Below are positions 50,645-60,097 of a stretch of 64,000 nt of DNA, in pieces (within the stretch, counting starts at the first letter, position 1; each line of letters begins with the position of its first letter). Source of the stretch: Granulosicoccus sp036478595 (lineage in GTDB: Bacteria > Pseudomonadota > Gammaproteobacteria > Granulosicoccales > Granulosicoccaceae); the NCBI GenBank assembly GCA_036478595.1, contig JAZGEF010000053.1, positions 1 to 64,000 on the forward strand, given 5' to 3'. The position numbers and the translations under genes were made by a program. The notes below the pieces were generated by a model, which was given only the letters and a program-made list of their open reading frames with translations, searched no databases and was not told the DNA's origin.

Positions 50645-51826
50645 CTAACCCATATGTGATCGTCGTAATGGCCACATGGCGACGATGCCGATAAGTGGTC
50701 CGATACCTAAAATACAAAACATAATTGGCCAACCGAACATTTGCGCTAAGTGCGGTGTGATTTGTACGATCACCAAGGTTAAGGCAAAGCCAATCGCCGT
50801 CTGAAAAGTCATTAGGCTGCCGGCTTTGTCAGCAGGCGCGTAATCTGCAATCAATGCCGAGAATTGCGCTGAATCCGCGATAACTGACGCACCCCAAACA
50901 ATCACTATTGCACTGAGTAACCACGGGTTGCCGGTAAAAAAGAATGCGGCAGTCAATGCTGCTGCTCCGCTAATTGCCATTGCCACTATCGTGATACGGG
51001 CTTTACCATACCGATCAGCCAGTACACCTGCAATCGGGCAGCTAAATGCGCCACTGGCAATCGCTACAAAGCTCACTATCTTAGCGGTCATCTCAGCATC
51101 GCTATTGACCATGTTTAAGCTGAACGCTGCACTTAATGCCACGCTAATCCATGCCCACATACCATAGAGCTCCCAAACGTGAGCTAAATACCCTGCAAAC
51201 GCCAAGCGAATTGATTTATTTTGCCATGAGAGTTTGATCGCTTCAGGTTGAAATCGGCTAGCTTGTGCGTGGTGTGGGCCTAGTTTTGTTTGGCTAATCA
51301 GTAAGGCTGCAAGTAATGCAAAAGCGGTTGCCATTAATGTTGTCACGCGCCAATCTGCACCGCCTATGTAGGCGAGTAAATGTGGAAACGCTGCCCCCAT
51401 TGTTAAACCGCCAACCAGCAGGCCGACTAGCAATCCACGGTCGTTAGTTCCCCAGCCTACCGCTATTTTCATGCCTACTGGATACACGCCTGCTAAGCAA
51501 AAGCCTATGGCAAATCGTAAAGCAATTGCCCATTCGCTATCTGCTGCCAGTACCACTAAACAGGCGTTGCTAATTGCAGCAAAAATTGCAGATATTCCAA
51601 AAATCCATCGTGGGTCAACGCGATCAGGTAAACCTATAATGGCGGATAGCAGCGCACCGATCACAAAGCCTGCCGATACGCTGGATGTTAGAGCCGCTTT
51701 AAAATTGGTACCTAAATTTACTTCTTTGCTCATATCGCCAAGAACGGCTGACGACACAAACCAGAGGCTCATGCCAGCAATTTCGGCAAGCACCAGAAGG
51801 GTGATTGAGCGTTGCTTGAGTGTCAC
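50645..51826 (-). CDS. Major facilitator superfamily transporter
   Basis: 393 residues with 12 predicted membrane segments. The loop 2-3 region GLPDRVDPRWIFGISA and the later loop GVLADRYGKARITIVAMA are MFS motif A variants. Starts at GTG 51826. It converges on gpmI and is divergent from the MoxR gene; substrate is unknown. Similar uncharacterised NNP/CynX-like permeases are common in marine Proteobacteria. Confidence 0.85.
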   Translation of the reverse strand: MTLKQRSITLLVLAEIAGMSLWFVSSAVLGDMSKEVNLGTNFKAALTSSVSAGFVIGALLSAIIGLPDRVDPRWIFGISAIFAAISNACLVVLAADSEWAIALRFAIGFCLAGVYPVGMKIAVGWGTNDRGLLVGLLVGGLTMGAAFPHLLAYIGGADWRVTTLMATAFALLAALLISQTKLGPHHAQASRFQPEAIKLSWQNKSIRLAFAGYLAHVWELYGMWAWISVALSAAFSLNMVNSDAEMTAKIVSFVAIASGAFSCPIAGVLADRYGKARITIVAMAISGAAALTAAFFFTGNPWLLSAIVIVWGASVIADSAQFSALIADYAPADKAGSLMTFQTAIGFALTLVIVQITPHLAQMFGWPIMFCILGIGPLIGIVAMWPLRRSHMG

Positions 51827-51936
51827 TTGTGATCGAACCTGTAAGGGATACTAAGCATACTGTGATTGTGGTTAGATGGGTTGGTTCCGTGGCAGCTCGG
51901 TATACACTGGATTCTCAATATGCGATTATTGTGTCT

Positions 51937-52833
51937 ATGAATACCCACGAAAACAAGCTTGCTGCAAGTATTCAAAGCCAAGGCTATGTGGCGGATGAGC
52001 AATTGATTGCCAGCCTACAGTTGATGTCGATATTGCAAAAACCCTTGTTGATAGAAGGCGAGGCGGGTGTTGGAAAAACGGATGTGGCTCGTTGCTTAGC
52101 CCGCGCGCATAACGCTGAGCTAATTCGCTTGCAGTGTTATGAGGGGCTAGATGCACAGCATGCGCTCTACGATTGGGATTACAAAAGGCAACTGTTAGCG
52201 ATCCAACTAAACAATATTCAAAGTAAGCAGAAATCTGGAATCGCACCTGATTCCTCAACACTTTATGACGAATCCTATTTGTTAAAGCGTCCATTGTTTA
52301 AAGCCATAACATCCAAAGAACCTGCGGTGTTATTGATTGATGAGGTTGATCGGGCTGATGAAGAATTTGAAGCGCTGTTACTAGAGGTGTTGGCAGATTT
52401 TCAAATAACGGTGCCAGAGCTGGGTACGTTTACATCGGTGACTAAACCATGGGTGATTCTAACGTCCAACGGCGTACGAGAACTTAGTGACGCCTTGCGA
52501 CGTCGCTGCCTTTATCATTACATAGATTTTCCTGGCAGAGAAAAAGAGATGGAGATACTCATTGCACGCATCCCTGACATCGACCAGCGTCTGGCCAATC
52601 AAGTAGTCGACTATGTGCAAAATTTACGAAGTAATGCCTTGCGAAAAACACCCGGAGTAGCCGAGACACTCGATTGGGCGGCAGCATTGCTCGGTGTTGG
52701 TGTCAAGGATCTGCAGAATGATGATCAGGGGCTGGTTTCATCCACAATGGGTTGTTTATTAAAAACACGCGAAGATTTGGAATTAGTTAATTTTATGAAA
52801 ACTGAGGCTGAAGCGCAGCAGTCAGAGTCCTGA
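51937..52833 (+). CDS. MoxR-family AAA+ ATPase (CoxD-like)
   Basis: 298 residues from ATG 51937; a frame continuing 39 codons upstream is non-conserved. Walker A GEAGVGKTDVA near residue 47, Walker B PAVLLIDEVDRAD near 125, sensor VILTSNGVRELSDALRRRCLYHYI (with arginine finger) near 170. MoxR ATPases act as chaperones that insert metals or mature complexes, working with VWA partners. It is followed after two bases by such a VWA gene, together resembling CoxD/CoxE. No molybdoenzyme gene is near. Confidence 0.88.
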   Translation: MNTHENKLAASIQSQGYVADEQLIASLQLMSILQKPLLIEGEAGVGKTDVARCLARAHNAELIRLQCYEGLDAQHALYDWDYKRQLLAIQLNNIQSKQKSGIAPDSSTLYDESYLLKRPLFKAITSKEPAVLLIDEVDRADEEFEALLLEVLADFQITVPELGTFTSVTKPWVILTSNGVRELSDALRRRCLYHYIDFPGREKEMEILIARIPDIDQRLANQVVDYVQNLRSNALRKTPGVAETLDWAAALLGVGVKDLQNDDQGLVSSTMGCLLKTREDLELVNFMKTEAEAQQSES

Positions 52834-52835
52834 CG

Positions 52836-53969
52836 ATGGCTTATGCGATTAACGAATCAACGCTGCGCGAACGCTTAATTGATTTTGCAATTTTTTTGCG
52901 AAGCAAGCGCTACAACTGTAGTGTAGATACCATATTGGATGTGGCAACTGTTTCAAGCAGCGGCTCAATGTCATCAGCTGTGCATTTAAAACGAGCCTGC
53001 AAACCCTGTGTGTGCCAAACCCCTGATCAATGGCAACGTTTTGATAATTTGTTTGATCTTTACTGGTGCGCGCTTGATAGGGTTGGCGATGAACTGGGCG
53101 ATACTGTGAATGGTTTAGCGGGCAGCACTGCAACTGTGACGCAAAATTGCTTGGTGGGCTTTTCGGCGGCATCCAGCGATAAGGAAGCTGCTAATAGTGA
53201 AACAGGTGCCGGTGATCTTAAAACTTTATCGTTAGCAGATTTTAGATTTGTATTTGATCGCAACCAAATGCAATTAATTGAGCAACTAGTGGATAGCTTG
53301 GTAAGGCAGATAAAAAAACAACGTAGGCGCCACACGCGCAGCTCAAATAAATGCGGCACTATCGATATGCGCAGATCACTTCGCAGTGCATTGCAGCATC
53401 AAGGTTGGGTGGCGCTGTTGGCTTATAAGCAGCCGGTAAAACGATTGCCTTCAATGGTTTTACTGCTAGATGTTAGCCAGTCCATGGAAGTCTATTCAAA
53501 GTTGTTTTTGCGTTTCGCTCGGCAACTGATGACTGAGTTTGATCAAGCGCATGCATTTGCGTTCAATACAAGCCTGTTTGAAATTGGCAAAGGTCATCGG
53601 CAATTAAAGGAGGCGGATTTTGAACAAATAATGAATAACCATGGCAAGGGTTGGCTAGGCGGTACACAAATAGCGGGTAGCTTCGAACAATTTAATGCAA
53701 TGCATCTACAACGGTTAGTTAGTAGCAAAACTACTGTAATGATATTTAGTGATGGACACGATACTGCTAAACCCGAGATGTTATTGCCTCAAGTACAAAA
53801 ATTGCACAGGCGCGCTAAAAAAGTAATCTGGGTAAATCCACTGCTTGGCCGCGAGCCAGAGGGCACGCCCGATCCGAAAATGACGCATGTACTGCCTTGG
53901 ATTACAGCCTATTGTAGTGGGCATAATTTGCACGCACTCAGGTTATTGCAACAGCATTTAATACGGTAG
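52836..53969 (+). CDS. VWA-domain protein (CoxE-like)
   Basis: 377 residues. N-terminal helical part (about 1-185) with a basic RRRHTRS stretch, then a von Willebrand A domain with MIDAS residues LLLDVSQSMEVYS near 210 (DxSxS), the Thr in GGTQIAGSFEQF near 270 and the Asp in MIFSDGHDTAKPE near 300. Cytosolic. Partner of the MoxR ATPase just upstream. CoxE proteins help mature the CO dehydrogenase active site, but homologues without CODH are widespread. Confidence 0.87.
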   Translation: MAYAINESTLRERLIDFAIFLRSKRYNCSVDTILDVATVSSSGSMSSAVHLKRACKPCVCQTPDQWQRFDNLFDLYWCALDRVGDELGDTVNGLAGSTATVTQNCLVGFSAASSDKEAANSETGAGDLKTLSLADFRFVFDRNQMQLIEQLVDSLVRQIKKQRRRHTRSSNKCGTIDMRRSLRSALQHQGWVALLAYKQPVKRLPSMVLLLDVSQSMEVYSKLFLRFARQLMTEFDQAHAFAFNTSLFEIGKGHRQLKEADFEQIMNNHGKGWLGGTQIAGSFEQFNAMHLQRLVSSKTTVMIFSDGHDTAKPEMLLPQVQKLHRRAKKVIWVNPLLGREPEGTPDPKMTHVLPWITAYCSGHNLHALRLLQQHLIR

Positions 53970-54116
53970 GGTATCCCGTAGGGCATGTAATTCGCAGGGG
54001 CGACAGTTGAAGAGTTGGTGCATTATTTCCGTGCTCTATAAATTACTTGTCTTGCGGCTTAGCCCGCCTATGTAACCACGTGATATTGTTGCCTGACAAC
54101 ATATTGGAGAAATGCA

Positions 54117-54479
54117 ATGGCGTTAGAAGATACAATCTGTACCTTAGTACCCTATTTCACTGTTCAAGATGGAAAGCTGGACGAGTTCAAAGCGCTTGGT
54201 GAGCAAATGGTGGAGCGTACTAAAACGGAAGCTGATGTGATGTTCTATGGGTTTAGTTTTAGTGGCCAACGAGCGCACTGCAGGGAAGGATATACAAGTG
54301 CTGCTGGTATTTTGAATCATTTGGGCAACGTAGACGAACTTCTGCAAGCAGCACTTAAAATTGCCAGCCTTGATCGGCTGGAAGTGCATGCACCGGCATC
54401 GGAAGTGGCCGCACTTCAAGAACCACTAAAAGATCTGTCTCCAACTTATTTTAAGATGGAAACCGGTTTTAGGCGATAG
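54117..54479 (+). CDS. ABM-like dimeric alpha/beta barrel protein
   Basis: 120 residues. VPYFTVQDGKLDEFKALGEQMVERTKTE and FYGFSFSGQRAHCREGYTSAAGILNHLGNV fit the ferredoxin-like dimeric fold shared by antibiotic biosynthesis monooxygenase proteins. Catalysis is not established. GGAG eight bases before ATG 54117. It stands alone; 376 bases then separate it from uppP. Confidence 0.65.
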   Translation: MALEDTICTLVPYFTVQDGKLDEFKALGEQMVERTKTEADVMFYGFSFSGQRAHCREGYTSAAGILNHLGNVDELLQAALKIASLDRLEVHAPASEVAALQEPLKDLSPTYFKMETGFRR

Positions 54480-54533
54480 CCGAAATCGTCCCCACGTGTT
54501 ATCGCCTGCAGCGATCCCATTTGGCAAAAAAAC

Positions 54534-54662
54534 GTGGCGCTGTTTTTCTTTAGCTGCGTAATAGTGGTAGGCATCTATGGTGCCGCAACAGCGGACAAAA
54601 AAATACTTTTTGTTCAAGCTGTGCCAGCACTATTGGGCTTGCTTGCAGTTGTTCTGAGCTAA
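54534..54662 (+). CDS. Possible 42-residue membrane protein
   Basis: A frame from GTG 54534 to 54662 encodes two hydrophobic segments, VALFFFSCVIVVGIYGAAT and ILFVQAVPALLGLLAVVLS, joined by ADKK, a hairpin-like small membrane protein. It has an AAAAAAAC run but no SD. No family is known. The rest of the 54480-54855 gap shows nothing else. Confidence 0.3.
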   Translation: MALFFFSCVIVVGIYGAATADKKILFVQAVPALLGLLAVVLS

Positions 54663-54855
54663 ATCCACTTTTCGAATAAACACTGCATGCGTCACACTTT
54701 TGTCCTGCTAAGTGGGCGGCAGCCGTCTACTCTTTGAGTAACAGCAGGAATTCTTTGTTAAGCCAAATTCTATGAGCTATCCATCACTAATAAAGTGCTG
54801 CATTTGTGCATAATTCGCGTTGAGAATGAGTCTGTGACCGAAAAGAGTATCGAAT

Positions 54856-55686
54856 ATGAGTATTGAGCAAATATTTGTTCTGGCGATTGTCCAGGGCTTG
54901 ACAGAATTTCTACCCGTCAGCTCGTCTGGGCACTTGATGCTCATTCCGGTGTTAACCGGTTGGCCAGATCAAGGGGTCGTGACTGATGTCATGGTGCACG
55001 TGGGTTCGCTGTTTGCTGTCATCGTCTACTTTTGGCGCGACGTGCTCAACTTACTGAAAGGCACCGGCGATTTGCTTCAAGGCAAGATGACTGACAACGC
55101 TAGAATGGCGGGCTACATCGCGTTGGCAACCATACCTGCCTTGGCGGTTGGTGCGGCACTCAAACTTACTGGCGCATACGAATTGATCAGAAGCATAGAA
55201 GTTGTTGCATGGAATGCAGTGATATTCGGTATTTTATTGTGGATAGCTGACGTGGTTGGGAAACGTAGCAGAATTATGGAAGACATGAAGCTTTCGCCAG
55301 CACTTATTATTGGCGGTGCTCAAGCATTGGCGCTCATTCCTGGTACTAGTCGCTCTGGCATCACAATGACGGCAGCGCGCCTATTAGGCTTTGAACGAGC
55401 AGAAGCTGCACGCTTTTCGTTTTTGTTAGGTATACCAGCCATTGCAGCGGCGGGTGCATTTACCGCAATCGAAGTTGTCCAGTTAGGTGAGAGCATCCCG
55501 ACCGATGCTTTGTGGGCAGCACTACTCACATTCTTTGCCGCACTTGCAGCCATTACTCTGCTGATGGCACTAGTAAAACGCATGGGCTTCTTTATCTTTA
55601 TGGTGTATCGCTTGCTGCTTGCAGCGGTGTTGTTTGCACTGGTATATGATTGGATTCCAGGCTTTTCGTTACCGGCGGTGGCTTAA
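54856..55686 (+). CDS. uppP: Undecaprenyl-diphosphatase
   Basis: 276 residues, integral membrane protein. Recycles undecaprenyl pyrophosphate for peptidoglycan and O-antigen synthesis and confers bacitracin tolerance. Motif 1 GLTEFLPVSSSGHLML near residue 14 and motif 2 LIPGTSRSGITMTAA near 158 are the paired active-site loops. Single gene. Confidence 0.95.
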   Translation: MSIEQIFVLAIVQGLTEFLPVSSSGHLMLIPVLTGWPDQGVVTDVMVHVGSLFAVIVYFWRDVLNLLKGTGDLLQGKMTDNARMAGYIALATIPALAVGAALKLTGAYELIRSIEVVAWNAVIFGILLWIADVVGKRSRIMEDMKLSPALIIGGAQALALIPGTSRSGITMTAARLLGFERAEAARFSFLLGIPAIAAAGAFTAIEVVQLGESIPTDALWAALLTFFAALAAITLLMALVKRMGFFIFMVYRLLLAAVLFALVYDWIPGFSLPAVA

Positions 55687-55718
55687 CCGAAATACCTAAG
55701 CACATTTGAATTAACCCG

Positions 55719-56198
55719 CTATTTGGTGTCTAGCGGTAGTGCTGTTGTTTCTTTGATTGTGTTCAGTACGACGGAAGTCTTAACGTTTTGTACTGACTCA
55801 TGCTGCAAAAGTTGCTCATTGACTAAAGCGGCTAAGCCGGCTAGATCGCGTGTCACCACTTTGAGGATGTAATCCATCTCGCCTGTTAGTGCGTGCGCCT
55901 CTAGTACTTCCGGCATATTAGCCATTAGCGTTGCAAAGCGAGTGGCGTTGTCCTTGTTATGACGAGACAAGGTCACGGTAATAAAATTGATTAATGAGAA
56001 GCCGGTTTTTTCACGGCTGAGACTTGCATGATATCCGCTGATTACCCCACTGGCTTCGAGGCTTTGCCTGCGTCTGGAGCACTGCGATGCCGAGAGCTTT
56101 GCATGCTCGGCAAGCTCCGCATTTCCCAGGCGACCATCTGCCTGCAGGGCTTTTAGTATTCTAGTGTCGAAATTGTCTAATTGATTACAACCGGTCAT
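55719..56198 (-). CDS. Lrp/AsnC-family regulator
   Basis: 159 residues. N-terminal HTH (NFDTRILKALQADGRLGNAELAEHAKLSASQCSRRRQSLEASG) and C-terminal RAM ligand domain (EVLEAHALTGEMDYILKVV). Divergent from hpd with a palindrome in the 114-base gap, so it likely controls hpd and itself, sensing an aromatic amino acid. The stop is 33 bases past uppP. Confidence 0.88.
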   Translation of the reverse strand: MTGCNQLDNFDTRILKALQADGRLGNAELAEHAKLSASQCSRRRQSLEASGVISGYHASLSREKTGFSLINFITVTLSRHNKDNATRFATLMANMPEVLEAHALTGEMDYILKVVTRDLAGLAALVNEQLLQHESVQNVKTSVVLNTIKETTALPLDTK

Positions 56199-56243
56199 AC
56201 ATTGTCATTTAATGCGCGTAATGTGCATATATAACTCAAATAC

Positions 56244-56256
56244 TGCAATTATTGCA
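56244..56256. promoter_or_regulatory. Palindrome in the Lrp/hpd intergenic region
   Basis: TGCAAT-T-ATTGCA is a perfect 13-base palindrome, 46 bases ahead of the Lrp-type gene and 57 ahead of hpd. Position suggests an operator for the neighbouring regulator. Confidence 0.4.
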
Positions 56257-56312
56257 AGCCCATCTCCTGCAGCCTCTCATACACTGGTGGGCAATGAAAT
56301 AGGAGTATCGCC

Positions 56313-57440
56313 ATGGGACCGTTTCCGCATACAGCAGGTAAAGCTACCATTACAGCCGACAATCCAGCCGGTACGGATGGTTTTGAGTTTGTTGAATTCG
56401 CCACAAACGATTCGAAGCCGCTAGAGGTGCTGTTTAAGCAAATGGGATATGCCCATGTTGCACAGCATAAAACCAAAGCAATTTCAGTCTGGAGGCAAGG
56501 TGATATCAACTACCTGATTAATTGCGAACCTGCTTGTCATGCCGCTGAGTTTGCGCAGCTCCATGGACCATCAGCGAGTGCGATGGCATGGCGAGTGGTG
56601 GATGCGCAGCATGCGTTTGAGCATGCAGTGAAAATGGGTGCTAGGCCTTATACTGGTGATAGAAAATCACTTGACGTGCCAGCAGTGGTAGGCATAGGTG
56701 GTTCGCTTATCTACTTTATTGATCAATACGGTGTTAATCGACACGGTATTAAGGCTTCTGCTTACGGCGAAGAATTTGATTGGCTTAGCGTCGTCGATCC
56801 AACACCAGAAGGCGTAGGTTTTTACTATTTGGATCATCTTACACATAACGTGAACCGCGGCAATATGGATAAGTGGTGGGGGTTTTATAAAGATACTTTT
56901 GGATTCAGGCAGATTCATTTTTTTGATATCGAAGGCAAGATGACGGGTTTGATTAGTCGAGCGATAACATCCCCTTGCGGTAAAATCCGTATCCCGCTTA
57001 ATGAATCCACTGATGACAATAGCCAGATAGAAGAGTATCTGCGTAAATATAACGGTGAAGGTATCCAGCACATAGCGGTTGGAACCGACGATATCTATGA
57101 TGCAACGGATACACTTGCATTTAACGAACTCAAATTTATGCCGGGGCCACCTGATGCCTATTATGAGAACAGCGCTGAGCGTGTTACTGATCACGAAGAA
57201 CCTATGGATCGAATGCGCAAACACGGCATTTTGATTGATGGTGAAGGTGTGGTTGATGGCGGTGTTACCAAGATACTGCTGCAGATATTCTCCAAAACAG
57301 TCATAGGTCCGATCTTTTTTGAGTTTATCCAGCGTAAAGGCGACGAAGGCTTTGGCGAAGGTAATTTCCGTGCTTTGTTTGAGTCAATTGAAGAGGATCA
57401 AATCCGTCGTGGCGTGTTAAAGACGGGAACCGAAACGTGA
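56313..57440 (+). CDS. hpd: 4-Hydroxyphenylpyruvate dioxygenase
   Basis: 375 residues. Non-heme iron enzyme converting 4-hydroxyphenylpyruvate to homogentisate in tyrosine breakdown. Two VOC domains; iron ligands fit His in YLDHLTHNV (near 175), His in GIQHIAVGTDDI (near 252) and Glu in IFFEFIQRKGDEGFGEGNF (near 336), the last block being diagnostic of HPD. GGAG seven bases before ATG 56313. Downstream homogentisate dioxygenase and fumarylacetoacetase genes are not here. Confidence 0.93.
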   Translation: MGPFPHTAGKATITADNPAGTDGFEFVEFATNDSKPLEVLFKQMGYAHVAQHKTKAISVWRQGDINYLINCEPACHAAEFAQLHGPSASAMAWRVVDAQHAFEHAVKMGARPYTGDRKSLDVPAVVGIGGSLIYFIDQYGVNRHGIKASAYGEEFDWLSVVDPTPEGVGFYYLDHLTHNVNRGNMDKWWGFYKDTFGFRQIHFFDIEGKMTGLISRAITSPCGKIRIPLNESTDDNSQIEEYLRKYNGEGIQHIAVGTDDIYDATDTLAFNELKFMPGPPDAYYENSAERVTDHEEPMDRMRKHGILIDGEGVVDGGVTKILLQIFSKTVIGPIFFEFIQRKGDEGFGEGNFRALFESIEEDQIRRGVLKTGTET

Positions 57441-57515
57441 GTGGACGTTCAAACAGAAGGCTTGCAAATGCGATGGCTGGGAGATTCCGTGGCGATGAGA
57501 GTATTAACGCCGTGC

Positions 57516-58310
57516 TTACTTGCCGTAAAACTGTGGTTTACGCTTTTCGTTAAACGCTAACACACCTTCACGGCGATCCTCGGTAGGCACTGTTTGGTTA
57601 TACGCTTCAATTTCAAACACCATGCCGTCCGCTAGGCTCATTTGTAACCCTTGATGTATCGCACGCTTTGCTTGTCGAACGGCAATGGGTGCGTTGTTAG
57701 CAATCGTTGTCGCGGTTTCTAATGTGTATTGCATTAGAGTGGCTAAGGGGAAACTCGCATTAGCCAATCCCCATTCAACCGCTTCATTTGCACTAAATAC
57801 ACGGCCGCTAAGTATGAGCTCTTTTGCACGTCGCTCGCCTACTGCACGCGTTAAGGTTTGAGTGCCGCCTGCACCAGGGATGATGCCAAGCTTGACTTCG
57901 GTTTGTGCAAAGCGCGCCGTGTCTGCAACAAAAATGAAGTCTAGTGCGGCAGCTAACTCACAACCACCACCGTATGCAGCACCGTTAATTGCGCCTATCA
58001 CCGGCAGAGGGCAGTTAATTAATGCACGCGCCATACGCTCATAAACCAAATGTTGAGCTTGCCATTGTTCGTTGCTCATGCCATTGCGTTCTTTAAGGTC
58101 ACCACCAGCGCAAAAAGCCTTGTCGCCTGCGCCAGTTAACACTACCACTCGAATTTGTGCTGGATTAGCAGCAAGATCTTCAAACACCGAAATCAGATCC
58201 CATGCCATTTGCGTGTTGAATGCATTGGCAAATTCGGGCCGGTTGAGTGTGACAAGCAGAATGTGCTCACTGTGTGATTCAAGCTTTAAGGTTTCGATGT
58301 TAGTTTTCAT
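57516..58310 (-). CDS. Enoyl-CoA hydratase/isomerase family protein
   Basis: 264 residues, crotonase fold. Oxyanion-hole blocks KAFCAGGDLKERNGM near 67 and INGAAYGGGCELAAALDF near 109; catalytic Glu in the latter and in TEVKLGIIPGAGGTQTLTR near 141-159. Hydrates enoyl-CoA or, by similarity, methylglutaconyl-CoA in leucine catabolism. Convergent with hpd. Exact substrate is unassigned. Confidence 0.88.
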   Translation of the reverse strand: MKTNIETLKLESHSEHILLVTLNRPEFANAFNTQMAWDLISVFEDLAANPAQIRVVVLTGAGDKAFCAGGDLKERNGMSNEQWQAQHLVYERMARALINCPLPVIGAINGAAYGGGCELAAALDFIFVADTARFAQTEVKLGIIPGAGGTQTLTRAVGERRAKELILSGRVFSANEAVEWGLANASFPLATLMQYTLETATTIANNAPIAVRQAKRAIHQGLQMSLADGMVFEIEAYNQTVPTEDRREGVLAFNEKRKPQFYGK

Positions 58311-58474
58311 TGGGTATTTTTGAGTAAAAATTTGAGATAGCTTGGCTGGCTCGTTTATTCATTGGTCAATATTTGCCATCGAATAGATGCCAAGCGCTTA
58401 ATACAGCGCTGCCGCGACTTTAGTATTAAAAGTAGCTTATAACATTGATAGATCAGTTGTGCACCTTGCAGTTT

Positions 58475-59725
58475 TTAGTTAAGTATCCGTTTCGATTCCA
58501 GGTAGGTTCTCTCTGTTTCATTTTTGGTTAGCTCGATCGCCTTGACTAAGGCTTGTTGAGCTTCTGCTGTTTTCTCGGCACGTAGAAAAATATCCGCACA
58601 CGCCACGTGATATGACTGATAAGCATGCATCTCTGCATGCTGGCCAATTTCATTTAGCATTCTCAGTGCAGCGTCTGGGGATTCTGCATGGGATACCGCT
58701 ACGGCTAAATTAAGGTGCACCACTGGAGTGGGGTTAATCTGGTGTAGCAAACGGTATAAGGCGGCGACTTGCGGCCAATCAGTTTCTTGCCAAGTGGTGG
58801 CTTCGGTATGTAGTGCACTAACGGATGCTTGTAGTTGATAAGGGCCAACTTGGCCACGCGGTAATAATGATTTTATAAGGTTTCTGCCTTCTTTTGCGCG
58901 TGATTTGTTCCATTGCGTGCGATCCTGATCTTCCAGCGATACAAATTTGCCCGTAGCAGATTGTCGCGCTGGGCGACGAGAGTCGTGTAATAACATCAGT
59001 GCGAGTAGGCCACCTGTTTCACAATGTTTAGGTAATAATTGAAAGGCTATACGTGCAAGCCTTATGGCCTCTTCTGATAAGTCCTGCCTAATAAGGTTGT
59101 TGCTAGTGGCAGCGGAGTAACCTTCATTATATATTAAATAGATCACCGCTAATACCTCAGAAATGCGCTCTTCTAGCGCTGCGGTGCCTGGTACGCCATA
59201 GGGTATGCCTGCTAATGCAATTTTTTGTTTAGCGCGCGTGAGTCGTTTTGCCAAGGTGCCAGGTTTGTCAATAAAAGCCTTGGCAATTTCCTCAGTATTT
59301 AGCCCGGCAATGGTACGTAGTGTTAGCGCAATTTGTGACTTTTTATCCAGCGCTGGGTGGCAGCAGGTGAACATTAGTTCTAGTCGTTTATCGGGGATTA
59401 TTTGCATCGCGTCTGGCTCGTCGGCGTCAAGCTGCTCGAGCTCCTTTAAGTAGCTAATGTCGGGTTGTAGTTCTGCAAAGCGCCTGTTTCGTCTAAACCG
59501 ATCTATTGCTTTATGTCTGGCCGTTGTTAGTAACCATGCGGCTGGTGATTGAGGTAAGCCGTTTTGTTGCCAATTTGTTAATGCATCGGTTACTGCGTCT
59601 TGCAGTACATCTTCGGCTAACTGAATATCATTAAAGCCTGCAACCAGGCTTGCCAGTAACCGCCCCCACTCCTCACGGACTGTGAGCTCGATAATAGTGT
59701 CGAGTTGAGTTGGGGGCGGTGACAT
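58475..59725 (-). CDS. ECF42-type RNA polymerase sigma factor with C-terminal extension
   Basis: 416 residues. Sigma region 2 (DVLQDAVTDALTNWQQNGLPQSPAAWLLTTARHKAIDRFRR) and region 4 (AGLNTEEIAKAFIDKPGTLAKRLTRAK) are followed by the DUF6596/TPR-like C-terminal half (residues about 185-416) that defines the ECF42 group. ECF42 genes lie beside DGPF/YCII-domain genes, as here: the YCII gene is 18 bases upstream in the same transcript. The C-terminal part is thought to replace an anti-sigma factor in control. Confidence 0.88.
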   Translation of the reverse strand: MSPPPTQLDTIIELTVREEWGRLLASLVAGFNDIQLAEDVLQDAVTDALTNWQQNGLPQSPAAWLLTTARHKAIDRFRRNRRFAELQPDISYLKELEQLDADEPDAMQIIPDKRLELMFTCCHPALDKKSQIALTLRTIAGLNTEEIAKAFIDKPGTLAKRLTRAKQKIALAGIPYGVPGTAALEERISEVLAVIYLIYNEGYSAATSNNLIRQDLSEEAIRLARIAFQLLPKHCETGGLLALMLLHDSRRPARQSATGKFVSLEDQDRTQWNKSRAKEGRNLIKSLLPRGQVGPYQLQASVSALHTEATTWQETDWPQVAALYRLLHQINPTPVVHLNLAVAVSHAESPDAALRMLNEIGQHAEMHAYQSYHVACADIFLRAEKTAEAQQALVKAIELTKNETERTYLESKRILN

Positions 59726-59743
59726 GGCTGTGTAACGTTAAAT

Positions 59744-60097
59744 CTAGTTGTCAAAAACCATGATCGGGCGAACCTCAATACGACCATGTTGAGCGGTGGG
59801 TATCTTTGCCGCATACACTAATGCTTCATCCAGGTCTTTGCATTCCAATAGGTAGTATCCGCCAAGCGTTTCTTTGGTTTCAGCAAATGGTCCGTCGGTG
59901 GTCTCCACCTTTCCATTTTGCATTGTCACGGTGGTAGCGGTATCAATTGATTGCAGAGCATCGCCAGCAACGAATGCACCTTTTTGTTTGGCTTCTTCAG
60001 TGAAGTCCATATAGGCCTGCATGTATGCGCCAAATTCTGGTGTGCCGGGGGTTGGGCTGGAGCCGAGCGCTGAGTAGATAAGACAGATGTACTGCAT
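59744..60097 (-). CDS. YCII-related (DGPF) domain protein
   Basis: 117 residues. MQYICLIYSALGSS, the DGPF block TTDGPFAETKETLGGYYLLE near 63-82 and VRPIMVF at the end are typical. Dimeric ferredoxin-like fold of unknown activity. Pairs with the ECF42 sigma factor; AGGAG is eight bases ahead of ATG 60097. Confidence 0.9.
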   Translation of the reverse strand: MQYICLIYSALGSSPTPGTPEFGAYMQAYMDFTEEAKQKGAFVAGDALQSIDTATTVTMQNGKVETTDGPFAETKETLGGYYLLECKDLDEALVYAAKIPTAQHGRIEVRPIMVFDN

